This document shows, one piece after another, positions 52,187 to 61,029 of a stretch of DNA of 64,000 nucleotides. The position numbers and the translations under genes were made by a program. The notes under the pieces were generated by a model, which made no database searches, was not told the DNA's origin, and saw only the letters and a program-made list of their open reading frames with translations. Position 1 is the stretch's first letter, and each line of letters opens with the position of its first letter. Origin of the DNA: Pseudomonas baltica (GTDB taxonomy: Bacteria > Pseudomonadota > Gammaproteobacteria > Pseudomonadales > Pseudomonadaceae). The DNA lies in the NCBI RefSeq assembly GCF_014235765.1, contig NZ_JACMYH010000001.1:1054001-1118000 (forward strand), read 5' to 3'.

Positions 52187-53514
52187 GCGCGGTACTCGAC
52201 ACCGTGCTGCCAGAATTGCTCGCGCGGGCCACGACTGCCATACCAAGACCGATGCGCGGCAAGGTGCGGCGGATTCGCGGAATCATGGTCTACGCCAGCC
52301 TGCCAATGGCCCGCATCGGTGAGCTGTGTTACCTGCGCGATCCCCTCGACCAGCGTCTGGTCGCGGCCCAGGTCATCGGTTTCGAAGGCGACGAAGCCCT
52401 GCTCACGCCGATCGGCGAGCTGCAAGGCATGTCCACCCGCTGCGAAGTGATCCCCACCGGCGCGCCCCTGAAGGTCAGCGTGGGTGAGCATCTGCTGGGA
52501 CGGGTCATCGACCCGCTGGGCCACTTTCTCGACGGCCCGGCCCCGCCTCTGGCGCCAGGGCCGGCACGTCACTACCCGGTGCATGGCGAGCCGCCGGCGG
52601 CGTTCTCGCGCAGCCTGATCGAGCAGCCGCTGGCCCTGGGTATCCGCGCCATAGACGGCCTGCTGACTGTCGCCCGTGGCCAGCGGGTGGGCATATTCGG
52701 CGAGCCGGGGGTGGGCAAATCGTCGCTGCTGACCAGCATCGTGCGCGGCACCGCCGCCGACGTCATCGTGCTGGGATTGATCGGCGAACGTGGACGTGAA
52801 GTACGCGAATTGCTCGACGTCCAGCTCGGCGCGCAGGCCCGCGCACGCACCGTCGCCGTGGTCGCTACCTCCGACCGTCCAGCCATGGAGCGGGTCCAGG
52901 CGGCCCACGTGGCAACCAGCATCGCCGAATACTTCCGGGACCAGGGCCTGCATGTGCTGCTGTTGATGGACAGCATCACGCGCTTCGCCCGCGCCCAGCG
53001 CGAGGTCGGCCTGGCAGCGGGCGAACCGCCGACCCGGCGCGGCTTTCCACCTTCGTTCTTCGCCGCCCTGCCGCGCCTGCTGGAGCGCGCGGGACCGGCC
53101 GCGCGCGGCAGCATCACCGGCCTGTACACGGTCCTTACCGAAGGCGACGGCAGCCAGGATCCGGTGGCCGAAGAAGTCACCTCGATCCTGGACGGGCACA
53201 TCGTGCTCAGCGCCGCCCTGGCGCAGAAGAACCACTTCCCGGCCATCGACATACTGCGCAGTCGCAGCCGCCTGATGGACGCCGTGGTGCGGCCGCTGCA
53301 ACGCCAGAGCGCGGCGCAGATTCGTCAGTCCATGGCGCTGTACGCCGATGTCCAGCTGTTGTTGCAGGTGGGCGAGTACAGCGCTGGCAGCGATCCGCAG
53401 ACCGATGCGGCCATCGCGCGGCAGGGGGCTATCGAGCGATTCCTGTGCCAGCAGGCCGACAGTTGCAGCGACTATGAACAAACCGTGCGTGCGCTGCTCG
53501 AGTTGCTCGAGTGA
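52183..53514 (+). CDS. sctN: T3SS ATPase SctN
   Basis: A 443-residue hexameric ATPase of the FliI/HrcN family that strips chaperones and unfolds cargo. The N-terminal beta-barrel is followed by Walker A GEPGVGKS (173-180), [10 protein letters not shown] (the catalytic Glu region), Walker B with [20 protein letters not shown], and the [28 protein letters not shown] segment. All catalytic residues are present. ATG 52183 overlaps the sctL stop. The stop overlaps the GTG of sctO. Confidence 0.96.
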   Translation: MSAVLDTVLPELLARATTAIPRPMRGKVRRIRGIMVYASLPMARIGELCYLRDPLDQRLVAAQVIGFEGDEALLTPIGELQGMSTRCEVIPTGAPLKVSVGEHLLGRVIDPLGHFLDGPAPPLAPGPARHYPVHGEPPAAFSRSLIEQPLALGIRAIDGLLTVARGQRVGIFGEPGVGKSSLLTSIVRGTAADVIVLGLIGERGREVRELLDVQLGAQARARTVAVVATSDRPAMERVQAAHVATSIAEYFRDQGLHVLLLMDSITRFARAQREVGLAAGEPPTRRGFPPSFFAALPRLLERAGPAARGSITGLYTVLTEGDGSQDPVAEEVTSILDGHIVLSAALAQKNHFPAIDILRSRSRLMDAVVRPLQRQSAAQIRQSMALYADVQLLLQVGEYSAGSDPQTDAAIARQGAIERFLCQQADSCSDYEQTVRALLELLE

Positions 53515-53990
53515 CCGGCGCCGAGCGCCTGCAGGCGCTGCTGCGACTGCGCGAGTTGCGCGAACGCAAGGCACGGATGGCTGCCGCCCGCCAGGCGCGC
53601 AGCCGCGACGAGTTGGAGCAGCGGATAGAAACCCTGACCCAGGCGCACTGCCTGCACAGCGAAGCCCTGGCCCGCCGCGACGCACGCAACGGCGCGGCGC
53701 TGCTGGGTGAAGTCGTCGATCATTGGCAGGTCCAGCGCTACCAGCAGCAGGCCTCCGAGCGGGTTCACCTGGATCGGCAATTCGCACAGCAGTTGCAAGC
53801 CCTCAGCGAGCAACGGACCCAGGCGCACGCTCACCTGGAAACCCTGCGGCAGCAGCGTCAACAGCACCAGCGACAGTGTCAGGCCATGGCCCAACTGCTG
53901 GCACAGGAAGTCCGCCAGATCCGCCTGCGCGTGCAGGGGCACGCCGAAGCGGAAGCAGAAGATCGGCCCGGGCGCTTGCCCCATGGGTGA
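53511..53990 (+). CDS. sctO: T3SS central stalk protein SctO
   Basis: A 159-residue protein almost entirely predicted coiled coil ([60 protein letters not shown]), in the position of FliJ/YscO, the stalk between ATPase and export gate. Primary sequence is poorly conserved in this family; position between sctN and sctQ decides the call. GTG 53511 overlaps the sctN stop (GTGA). Overlaps sctQ by 8 nt. Confidence 0.8.
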   Translation: MTGAERLQALLRLRELRERKARMAAARQARSRDELEQRIETLTQAHCLHSEALARRDARNGAALLGEVVDHWQVQRYQQQASERVHLDRQFAQQLQALSEQRTQAHAHLETLRQQRQQHQRQCQAMAQLLAQEVRQIRLRVQGHAEAEAEDRPGRLPHG

Positions 53991-55038
53991 CGTCCGCCCG
54001 ATCCGCCCCGCGCAGGCATCGCCAGCGCCGGTGTTGCCACAACAGGTGCTTGCGCATTTCCCCCGGGTCGATGCCACTGCCTGGGAACTGATCAATCAAT
54101 GGTTGCACCCGCGCGCCGTCATCGAGTTCGCGCTGGGCGGTCATGCCTGCCAACTGGCCGTGCGCGCCTGGCCCGAGGCGCTCGACGAGCGCCTCGACGT
54201 CGCCTTCAGCCTCGGCCAGGACGCGGGCGCCCTGTACCTGCCCATGGGCTTGCTGGACAGTGCGTTTGGCACCGAAACGAGCACCAGCCTGCAACAGGCC
54301 TCCCCGGAACAGCGTTGCCTGCTGCTCGAGTACCTGCTGCTCGACCTCGTCGAAGCCCTGGAAAAACTGACCACCCAGCCCCTGCAGTGCGTCCCTGAAC
54401 CGCTCGCGGAGAATACGTTGCCGGTGCGCCTGGGATTGGCCGTCAGCCAAGGCGCGTGGCACGCCACCTTGGGTCTGGCGCTCGACCCGGGCGCCGCTCA
54501 ACGTCTGTTGGCCCTGCTCGATACCCAGGTACCACGCGTGCCGGAGCACCCTGGCTGGCTACCCCTGCCGGTATCGGTCGCCTGCGGCTGGCAGCGGCTG
54601 TCCCTGGACGAACTGTACAGCCTGGCGCCGGGCGACGTGGTCATGCTCGATCGACCTTGCGAAGGCGTGCTGGTAAGCATCGCCGAGCGCCTGCACGCGT
54701 TTGCCACGCTCATCCCCGGCGGCCTGCGCCTGGACGATTCACCGTCGCCGGCTTCCTTTCCGTTCCTTTCGCCTTCCTCAGGAGAATCCACCATGGCGCA
54801 ATCCCCCGACCACCTTGCAGCGCATTTGCCCGTCACCCTGGTCTGCGAAGTCGGGCACCTCGAAGTGACGGTGCAGACCCTTGGCGCACTGGTCTGCGGC
54901 AGCGTGTTGCCCCTGCCGGACCGAGAGGGTCAGCAGGTCATGCTGCATGCCAATGGCAAAGCCTTCGGCCAAGGCGAACTGGTCACCCTGGGCGAAGGCC
55001 TGGGGGTGCGCTTGACGAGCCGTGCAGCCCATGAATGA
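53983..55038 (+). CDS. sctQ: T3SS sorting-platform protein SctQ
   Basis: A 351-residue SctQ/FliN-type protein building the cytosolic pods. The N-terminal ~250 residues are SctQ-specific (LSLDELYSLAPGDVVMLDRP is the SPOA1-like domain). The C-terminal ~70 residues form the SPOA2 domain (VTLVCEVGHLEVTVQTLGAL, VMLHANGKAFGQGELVTLGE). The linker near residues 245-270 is low-complexity Pro/Ser, and a strong internal start follows at 54793. Overlaps sctO by 8 nt and sctR by 8 nt. Confidence 0.9.
   Translation: MGDVRPIRPAQASPAPVLPQQVLAHFPRVDATAWELINQWLHPRAVIEFALGGHACQLAVRAWPEALDERLDVAFSLGQDAGALYLPMGLLDSAFGTETSTSLQQASPEQRCLLLEYLLLDLVEALEKLTTQPLQCVPEPLAENTLPVRLGLAVSQGAWHATLGLALDPGAAQRLLALLDTQVPRVPEHPGWLPLPVSVACGWQRLSLDELYSLAPGDVVMLDRPCEGVLVSIAERLHAFATLIPGGLRLDDSPSPASFPFLSPSSGESTMAQSPDHLAAHLPVTLVCEVGHLEVTVQTLGALVCGSVLPLPDREGQQVMLHANGKAFGQGELVTLGEGLGVRLTSRAAHE
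54793..55038 (+). CDS. Internal translation product SctQ-C
   Basis: AGGAGA (54779-54784) sits 8 nt before ATG 54793 inside the sctQ reading frame, at the domain boundary before SPOA2. The product would be the last 81 residues of SctQ. SctQ homologues such as YscQ, SpaO and SsaQ make such a short form by internal initiation, and it assembles with full-length SctQ in the pods. P. syringae instead has HrcQ split in two genes. I infer the same dual expression here. Confidence 0.6.
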   Translation: MAQSPDHLAAHLPVTLVCEVGHLEVTVQTLGALVCGSVLPLPDREGQQVMLHANGKAFGQGELVTLGEGLGVRLTSRAAHE

Positions 55039-55687
55039 GCTGCAACCCAACCTGATCGAAATCATCATCGTGGTCTCCACCATCGGCCTGGTGCCGTTGG
55101 TGGTGGTCACCATGACCGGCTTCCTGAAGATCTCCGTGGTGCTGTTTCTCATCCGCAACGCTTTGGGCGTGCAGCAGACGCCGCCCAACCTGGTGCTGTA
55201 CGGCATCGCGCTGATTCTCACCGTCTACATCACCACGCCGCTGGTGGGGGAAATGCTCCACCGCCTCGAAGCCCAGCCCATCAGCCTGCAGAGCGTGGAC
55301 GGCATTCGCGAAGCCGGCGACGTGCTGCGCGCACCGTTGCAGGCGCACCTGTCGCGCTACGCCAATCCGGATGAGCGCGCGTTCTTTCTGCAGGCGACCG
55401 AGAGTATCTGGTCGGAGGAAGCCCGCGCCGATCTTCGCGAAGACGATCTGGTGGTATTGATCCCGGCGTTCGTCAGCTCCGAGCTGACCCGTGCCTTCGA
55501 GATCGGCTTTCTGCTCTACATCCCGTTCCTGGTGATCGACCTGATCGTCTCCAACATCCTCATGGCGATGGGCATGATGATGGTATCGCCGACGCTGATC
55601 TCGATCCCGTTGAAGATCTTTCTGTTCGTGGCCGTGAGCGGTTGGTCGCGCCTCATGCACGGACTGATCATGAGCTACGGCGCATGA
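55031..55687 (+). CDS. sctR: T3SS export-gate protein SctR
   Basis: A 218-residue FliP/SctR-family membrane protein of the export core (R5S4T1). Helices: IEIIIVVSTIGLVPLVVVTM, VVLFLIRNALGVQQTPPNLV, LVLYGIALILTVYITTPLVG, EIGFLLYIPFLVIDLIVSNI, LMAMGMMMVSPTLISIPLKI. The FliP signature motifs are complete. ATG 55031 sits in a TGA overlap with sctQ; a GTG three codons earlier (55022) is possible. Conserved full length. Confidence 0.95.
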   Translation: MNELQPNLIEIIIVVSTIGLVPLVVVTMTGFLKISVVLFLIRNALGVQQTPPNLVLYGIALILTVYITTPLVGEMLHRLEAQPISLQSVDGIREAGDVLRAPLQAHLSRYANPDERAFFLQATESIWSEEARADLREDDLVVLIPAFVSSELTRAFEIGFLLYIPFLVIDLIVSNILMAMGMMMVSPTLISIPLKIFLFVAVSGWSRLMHGLIMSYGA

Positions 55688-55720
55688 ACGTCGACCACCC
55701 CCCCTCGCGAGGTAGCAGTC

Positions 55721-55990
55721 ATGGGCCAGGACATCTTCCTGACAGTGATGAAAGACGCGCTGATGACCGTATTGCTGCTGTCGGCGCCAGCGTTGCTGGT
55801 GGCCATCGTGGTCGGCTTCGGCGTCGGCCTGGTCCAGGCGCTGACCCAGATCCAGGACCAGACCCTGCCGCAGGCGATCAAGCTGGTCGCGGTCATGCTG
55901 GTGCTGCTGGTGCTCGGTCCACTGCTGGCGAGCCAGGTGGTAAACCTGGCCGGGCAGATGCTCGACAACTTTCCCGCGTGGACACGTTGA
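55721..55990 (+). CDS. sctS: T3SS export-gate protein SctS
   Basis: An 89-residue FliQ/SctS-type protein: two membrane helices (MTVLLLSAPALLVAIVVGFG and LVAVMLVLLVLGPLLASQVV) with the conserved ALTQIQDQTL loop between them. GAGG lies 9 nt before ATG 55721. Forms a hairpin in the export gate around SctR. Confidence 0.95.
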   Translation: MGQDIFLTVMKDALMTVLLLSAPALLVAIVVGFGVGLVQALTQIQDQTLPQAIKLVAVMLVLLVLGPLLASQVVNLAGQMLDNFPAWTR

Positions 55991-55999
55991 CGGTGGCCC

Positions 56000-56830
56000 A
56001 TGCTCGGTGAGCAACTGACAGGTTTCTTCGACCTCGCCTACCCCCTGCTCAGCGCCTTCGGCATGGCCGTGGCCCGCGCCCTGGGCATGATCATCATCAC
56101 CCCGGCGTTCAATCGGCTGGGCCTGACCGGCATGATCCGCAGCGCGGTCGCGGTGGTGGTGTCGATTCCGATTGCCCCGGACATCTTCATCGCCCTGGCA
56201 GGCGAGCAGGCGCCGTCGACCCTGATGTTGATGGCGCTGCTGATCAAGGAAATGGTGATCGGCGTGGTCATCGGGTTGATCTTCGGTATCCCTTTCTGGG
56301 CCGCCGAAGTCGCTGGCGAGCTGATCGACCTGCAACGTGGCTCGACCATGGCGCAGCTGCTCGATCCGCTGAGCTCGGGCGAATCGAGCGTCACCTCGAC
56401 CCTGCTGAGCATCACTTTGATCACGCTGTTCTTCATGTCCGGCGGGTTCACCCTGATGCTCGACGGGCTGTACCGCAGCTACCAGTTGTGGCCGGCACTG
56501 GCGGCGGCGCCGGCACTGGGCGAGAACAGTGTCATGGAGATCGTGGGCGTGCTGGACAAGGTCATGCAGACCGGCGTGCTGATGATCGCCCCGGTGGTGA
56601 TCGCCATCCTCACCGCCGACCTGCTGCTGGCCTACCTGGCACGCATGGCGCCGCAGTTGCACGTGTTCGACCTGTCGCTGTCGGTGAAGAACCTGCTGTT
56701 CTCGTTCCTGATGGTCGTCTATGTCAGCTTCATGATTCCCTACATGCTCAGCCAGCTGGGCGCGATGCGCGGCTGGTTCGACGTGGTCGAGTCGACGGTG
56801 CAGGCCGGCCTGCAGACAGGTGCGCCGTGA
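56000..56830 (+). CDS. sctT: T3SS export-gate protein SctT
   Basis: A 276-residue FliR/SctT-type membrane protein with about six helices (AFGMAVARALGMIIITPAFN, MLMALLIKEMVIGVVIGLIF, GIPFWAAEVAGELIDLQRGS, LSITLITLFFMSGGFTLMLD and others). It starts 10 bp after sctS; the stop overlaps sctU's GTG (GTGA). No abnormalities seen. Confidence 0.95.
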   Translation: MLGEQLTGFFDLAYPLLSAFGMAVARALGMIIITPAFNRLGLTGMIRSAVAVVVSIPIAPDIFIALAGEQAPSTLMLMALLIKEMVIGVVIGLIFGIPFWAAEVAGELIDLQRGSTMAQLLDPLSSGESSVTSTLLSITLITLFFMSGGFTLMLDGLYRSYQLWPALAAAPALGENSVMEIVGVLDKVMQTGVLMIAPVVIAILTADLLLAYLARMAPQLHVFDLSLSVKNLLFSFLMVVYVSFMIPYMLSQLGAMRGWFDVVESTVQAGLQTGAP

Positions 56831-57873
56831 GCGAGCAACCCAGCGAAGAGAAGTCACTGCCCGCCTCGCAGAAAAAACTGCGCGATGCGCGCAACAAAGG
56901 CCAACTGCCGAAGAGCCAGGACATGGTTACCGCCATGGTCATCCTGACCTGCAGCCTGTACCTGATCAGCGTCGCCGAAGGCCTGCAGCAACGTTGCATG
57001 GCCTTCGTCGAGCTGGTTGCCCAGGTCTGGAGCGAACCGTTCGCCAGCCTCTGGCCGCGGGTGCAGAGCACTGCGGTGGACCTGCTGCTGAGCGTCACCT
57101 TGCCGCTGCTGGCGGTGACGGTGGTGACCGTGGTGCTGAGCAACCTGGTGACCATGGGCGGCCCGGTGTTCAGCGCCGACCCGATCAAGCCCGAGTTCGA
57201 GCGCATCAGCCCGGTCGCGGGGTTCAAGCGCATTTTTTCGCTGCGCAGCCTCATCGAGTTGCTCAAGGGGCTGTTCAAGCTCGGCGCGTTGACCGTCGCC
57301 TTCGTCCTGGTATATCGCGCCGGCATGCAGAGCCTGATGCAGTCCTCTGGCTGCGGCGCCGAATGCGTACGAGCCTCGTTTCTGCAGATGTTCCAGCCGC
57401 TGCTAGCCACCCTGATCATCGCCTTCCTGTTGGTGGGCGGGCTGGACGTGCTCATGCAGCGGTGGCTGTTCGGCCGGGAGATGCGCATGACCAAGAGCGA
57501 CCGCAAGCGCGAGACCAAGGACAGCGACGGCGACCCACTGATCCGCCAGGCACGCCAGCGCCAGCGCAAGCAGATGCATGCGCTGGCCACCAAGCGCGGT
57601 CTGCACAACGCCACGCTGGTGATCGGCGAAGCGGGCCAATGGGCGGTGGGCCTGCGCTACATCCGCGGCGAGACACCGGTGCCGGTGATCGTCAGCAGGG
57701 CCGATGGGCAGGAATCGGCGGCGATGCTGGAACAGGCACGCGCGCTGGGCATCGCCCATGCCGTGAACGCACCGCTGGCACGCCGCATTGCCGTGCGTGC
57801 GGCCGGCGACGCGGTACCGGATGCCACGTTCCAGGAAGTGGCCGACATTCTGGTCGGTGCACGGCTGATCTAG
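56827..57873 (+). CDS. sctU: T3SS switch protein SctU with non-canonical cleavage motif
   Basis: A 348-residue FlhB/SctU-family protein. Four membrane helices (TAMVILTCSLYLISVAEGL, LLLSVTLPLLAVTVVTVVLS, LGALTVAFVLVYRAG, PLLATLIIAFLLVGGLDVLM) precede the cytoplasmic tail KRETKDSDGDPLIRQARQRQ (the conserved E/K-x-GDP region). The autocleavage tetrapeptide NPTH should follow 'VVVA'; here the aligned sequence is LVIG-EAGQ-WAVGLRYIRGETPVPVIV, with EAGQ at residues 268-271. The flanking consensus is kept, so this is substitution, not misannotation. GTG 56827 overlaps sctT. Confidence 0.93.
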   Translation: MSEQPSEEKSLPASQKKLRDARNKGQLPKSQDMVTAMVILTCSLYLISVAEGLQQRCMAFVELVAQVWSEPFASLWPRVQSTAVDLLLSVTLPLLAVTVVTVVLSNLVTMGGPVFSADPIKPEFERISPVAGFKRIFSLRSLIELLKGLFKLGALTVAFVLVYRAGMQSLMQSSGCGAECVRASFLQMFQPLLATLIIAFLLVGGLDVLMQRWLFGREMRMTKSDRKRETKDSDGDPLIRQARQRQRKQMHALATKRGLHNATLVIGEAGQWAVGLRYIRGETPVPVIVSRADGQESAAMLEQARALGIAHAVNAPLARRIAVRAAGDAVPDATFQEVADILVGARLI

Positions 57874-57972
57874 GCGGTGACCCAAAAGTTAAACACTCGG
57901 GCTGTACGGTGGACATTCGGCGGCTGTCTCGCTGTCGCGCCGCGCTCATTCACCTCACAAGGAAGCAAGCCG

Positions 57973-60609
57973 ATGACCGATACCCTTCAGCCTGCCACGT
58001 CGACCGATCCGGTCGCACCGCAAACCAGTCCCGAGCTGACCTTCGATGCCTTGATCGCGATCGCCAAGAGCATCGCCCAGCAGCAGCCCAAGCCCCTGCC
58101 CATCGAGAACCCCGCAACCCGGGAGATGATCGAGCTGCAGGAAAAACTGCACGACGCCAGCGTGCTGCGCACTGAAGAGGCGCCGAGCCTGGATCAGGTA
58201 CGCACCATCGAACGTGACCCCAGCAACCCGGACGTGCTGATGGTGTACAAGCATGACGACAGCGTGGTGGTGGTTACCCGCGAGTTGACTCCAGAGGCGT
58301 TCGATACCCTGGACGACATGGGCAAGACCCTGGACGGCATCAAGACCAGCGAAGACGAAGGTTACCAGCAGGTCAAGGACAACCCGTTCACCGACGCCGA
58401 CATCGACGGCGCGACCATCGGGGTCAAGGACGAGGTCGGTCCGGGCCTGGTTCGCGCCGAGGTGTTCGATGCCGACGGCGGCAGTCGCAAGGTCATCGTT
58501 TCCAAGGAGAGCAATCCGCAGCTGTATGAACGCTTCGTGGCCGTGGATGAAGGCCGCCGCAACGACGACGGCAAGATAGACGATGCGCGCAAGGAAGCCG
58601 ACCTGCCGGCCATGAGCGAACTGGATGCGGGCAATCTGGAGACCGGCACGGTCGACCCCAACGATGCGAACCGCAAGCTCACCGTCAGTGAGCAGACCTG
58701 GCAGAACCTGATCGCGCAATGGAAAACCGGCGTGGAGGACGGCAGCATCGGCAAGGATGACGACCGCGCCAAACTCTACACGGCGTTGCGCGCGCAGGCC
58801 GCCAGTGACGGCGGGCTGGACATGGTGGTGCTGGACATGTCCATGGGCCAGAGTACCGCCAAGGTCAGCGGCGACGATCTGTCGTCGATCATCGACCGGG
58901 TCAAGGTCGACGAACGCACGGCCGAACTGTTCGGCGCCGAAAGCGTGCAGAAGGATTTCCAGGCGCAGCAGGCCAAGTCCCTCGACGCCCTGCCGGACAA
59001 GACTGCGGTGCGTGAAAAGCTTGAAAGCATGGCGTTCTCCGAAGACTACTCGCGCTACATCGCTGACCTGAAGAACAGCGGCAAGGAAGGCCTGGCCGAA
59101 GCCGACATCAGCAAGACCTACGCCGCCCTGGCCGCCTTCGATCCAGAAAAGGCCGCACAGTTTTCCCAGCACATGATGATCGACGCGACCACCATGGACC
59201 TGGACAAGCTGCTGGCCGATCCGTCGGGAATCAACGACCAGAACACGGCGCTGGCCACCCAGGATACGATCAAGACGCTGCTGACGGCCTTGAAGAAAGG
59301 CGGCGTGGACATCCCTCGACGTACCGTGGAAACCGAACGTTTCGTCCAGGAATTTCTCGGCAACAAGCAAACCGCCAAAACCTTCGCCAGTGCCTTGAAG
59401 GAACTGGGTGCCACGTTCAGCCAGAACGGCACGGTGACCCAGACCGATATCGAGAAGGTCATGGGCAAGGACGTCTACAAGACCCTCGGCGAAGGCGCCC
59501 ATGGCAGCATGCTGCGCACCCTGAGCGAGCTCAACGGCAACGGCGTGCTGGGATCGGCCGGCGGACTGATCTCGCTGGCCTCGGGTATCTACCAGCTGGT
59601 CGGCAAGGGCGGCAGCCTGGCCGATACCCCGGAAGAGCGGCTAGCCATCGCCAAGGACATGGTCAGTGTGCTCGGCGCCGGCCAGCACTTCGTCAATCTG
59701 GGTTCTAATATCGTCGACAGCGTGCGTGGCACTCAGGTCAACCAGATGCTGGGCCTGGACAAGTCGCTGCCGCAGATCTTCGGCAAGGACCAGCCCCAGG
59801 GCGGCGGGCGGCCGTTCAGTGTGGTGGAAGGCGACCTGAAGAAGCTGTTCGAGGACTTCAATGCAGCCGTCGATGCAGCGCCGATCGACGACAAGAAGAA
59901 GCTGGCGGAAAAGCTCAACCTTTCCGAAGACAACATGAAGACCTTGACCGAGGGCTTCCGCGACGGCTTCGCCAAGAATCCCGGGCTCAATGGCAGCACG
60001 CCCAGCACCCGCGCGGTTTCCGCGTTCCTGCGGATCATGGACGCCGGCGCCAATACCTTCACCGGTGTGGCCGATCTGGTGCTGGGCGGCCTGAAGATCA
60101 AGAGCGGGCTCAACAGCAACGACCAGACGGTCGTCGCACAGGGCGCGATCACCGTGGCCGCCGGGGCCTTCAACGTAGCCGGCGGGGGTGCGCAGATGGC
60201 CGCGCTGGTGGGTTCCAACGTGGCCAGGGCGTTGACCGGGCCACTGTTGTGGGCCGGTGCTGCCCTTACCCTGGCGCTGACGCCGTTCCTGATCGTCGAA
60301 GACATCAAGCACAACAACCGCATGGATGACCACCGCGATGACCTGCAAGGGTTGTTTGCCGACCTGTCCGAGCAGGGCTTGCTGACCGAAGACGGCGACA
60401 AGCGCTTCGAATTCCTCGACACCTACATGTACAACTACGGCCAGCGCGACGCGCCCGACGATAAAAGCATCTTCGAGTATCGCGACGGTGAGTACGAGTT
60501 CTACGCCGAGGAAGGTCATCTGCCGGAAGAAGGCTTCGACGACGTCAAGCATGACGACTACAAGGGCGACGGCGAAAACCTTGACACCCGCCTGGACCGC
60601 GTAGGCTGA
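57973..60609 (+). CDS. hrpK: HrpK-like secreted T3SS protein, putative translocator/effector
   Basis: An 878-residue acidic protein without signal peptide, with a Pro/Thr/Ser-rich, low-complexity start (TDTLQPATSTDPVAPQTSPE) suiting a type III secretion signal. The middle and C-terminal parts match the HrpK-domain family (LGSAGGLISLASGIYQLVGK, DMVSVLGAGQHFVNLGSNIV). Near residues 735-775 there are hydrophobic, Gly-rich helices (TVAAGAFNVAGGGAQMAALV, LLWAGAALTLALTPFLIVED) that could insert in a membrane. In P. syringae HrpK1 acts as a putative translocator. ATG 57973 has AAGGAAG upstream. It is the only obvious cargo gene of the locus, 99 bp after sctU. Confidence 0.75.
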   Translation: MTDTLQPATSTDPVAPQTSPELTFDALIAIAKSIAQQQPKPLPIENPATREMIELQEKLHDASVLRTEEAPSLDQVRTIERDPSNPDVLMVYKHDDSVVVVTRELTPEAFDTLDDMGKTLDGIKTSEDEGYQQVKDNPFTDADIDGATIGVKDEVGPGLVRAEVFDADGGSRKVIVSKESNPQLYERFVAVDEGRRNDDGKIDDARKEADLPAMSELDAGNLETGTVDPNDANRKLTVSEQTWQNLIAQWKTGVEDGSIGKDDDRAKLYTALRAQAASDGGLDMVVLDMSMGQSTAKVSGDDLSSIIDRVKVDERTAELFGAESVQKDFQAQQAKSLDALPDKTAVREKLESMAFSEDYSRYIADLKNSGKEGLAEADISKTYAALAAFDPEKAAQFSQHMMIDATTMDLDKLLADPSGINDQNTALATQDTIKTLLTALKKGGVDIPRRTVETERFVQEFLGNKQTAKTFASALKELGATFSQNGTVTQTDIEKVMGKDVYKTLGEGAHGSMLRTLSELNGNGVLGSAGGLISLASGIYQLVGKGGSLADTPEERLAIAKDMVSVLGAGQHFVNLGSNIVDSVRGTQVNQMLGLDKSLPQIFGKDQPQGGGRPFSVVEGDLKKLFEDFNAAVDAAPIDDKKKLAEKLNLSEDNMKTLTEGFRDGFAKNPGLNGSTPSTRAVSAFLRIMDAGANTFTGVADLVLGGLKIKSGLNSNDQTVVAQGAITVAAGAFNVAGGGAQMAALVGSNVARALTGPLLWAGAALTLALTPFLIVEDIKHNNRMDDHRDDLQGLFADLSEQGLLTEDGDKRFEFLDTYMYNYGQRDAPDDKSIFEYRDGEYEFYAEEGHLPEEGFDDVKHDDYKGDGENLDTRLDRVG

Positions 60610-60637
60610 TCGCGCACCGACCGCCCCTGCGCAACCC

Positions 60638-60935
60638 GTAGGAGCGGTCACCGGCCGCGAAAGCCGTTATGCGGTATGCCTGATGCACCGCAGCACCCCC
60701 TTCGCGGCCACGGACCGCTCCTACGTTCGATCGCGTCCCCACTGTAGGAGCGGTCACCGGCCGCGAATGCCGTGACGCGGTATGCCTGATGCAACGCGGT
60801 GCGCCTTTCGCGGCCACGGACCGCTCCTACGTTCGATCGCGCCCCACTGTAGGAGCGGTCATCGGCCGCGAAAGCCGTGACGCGGTATGCCTGATGCAAC
60901 GCGGTGCGCCTTTCGCGGCCACGGACCGCTCCTAC
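60638..60935. repeat. Three tandem REP doublets (REPINs)
   Basis: Three copies of an 87-bp unit, 60638-60724, 60744-60830 and 60849-60935, separated by near-identical 18-19 bp spacers (GTTCGATCGCG(T)CCCCACT). Each unit starts GTAGGAGCGGTCAC (copy 3: GTCATC) CGGCCGCGAA and ends with the inverted complement TTCGCGGCCACGGACCGCTC(CTAC), so each can fold into a long hairpin. Such paired REPs are the Pseudomonas REPIN type. They fill the 420 bp after the HrpK-like gene, between 60610 and 61029, which otherwise holds nothing. No REP-associated transposase is in the window. Confidence 0.88.
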
Positions 60936-61029
60936 GTTCGAGCACGGTCCGTTTTTCTCCAGGCGAACCCCTGAGCGGGATGCTTTTTCGTTGTTGTCTG
61001 GGTAACGAACGACGATGCTGCGGTGCTGC

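Noticed and set aside
54983..56857. 624-codon minus-strand open frame opposite sctR, sctS and sctT
   Set aside because: Its composition (His, Gln, Arg, Asp) is an antisense artefact of hydrophobic export-gate genes, which are complete on the plus strand.
57955..59502. 515-codon minus-strand open frame opposite the HrpK-like gene
   Set aside because: No recognisable motif, and the plus-strand reading has an ideal ribosome-binding site and HrpK-type segments.
60638..60935. CRISPR array
   Set aside because: The repeating unit is 87 bp with internal inverted ends and near-identical spacers, unlike CRISPR repeats with unique spacers; no cas genes nearby.
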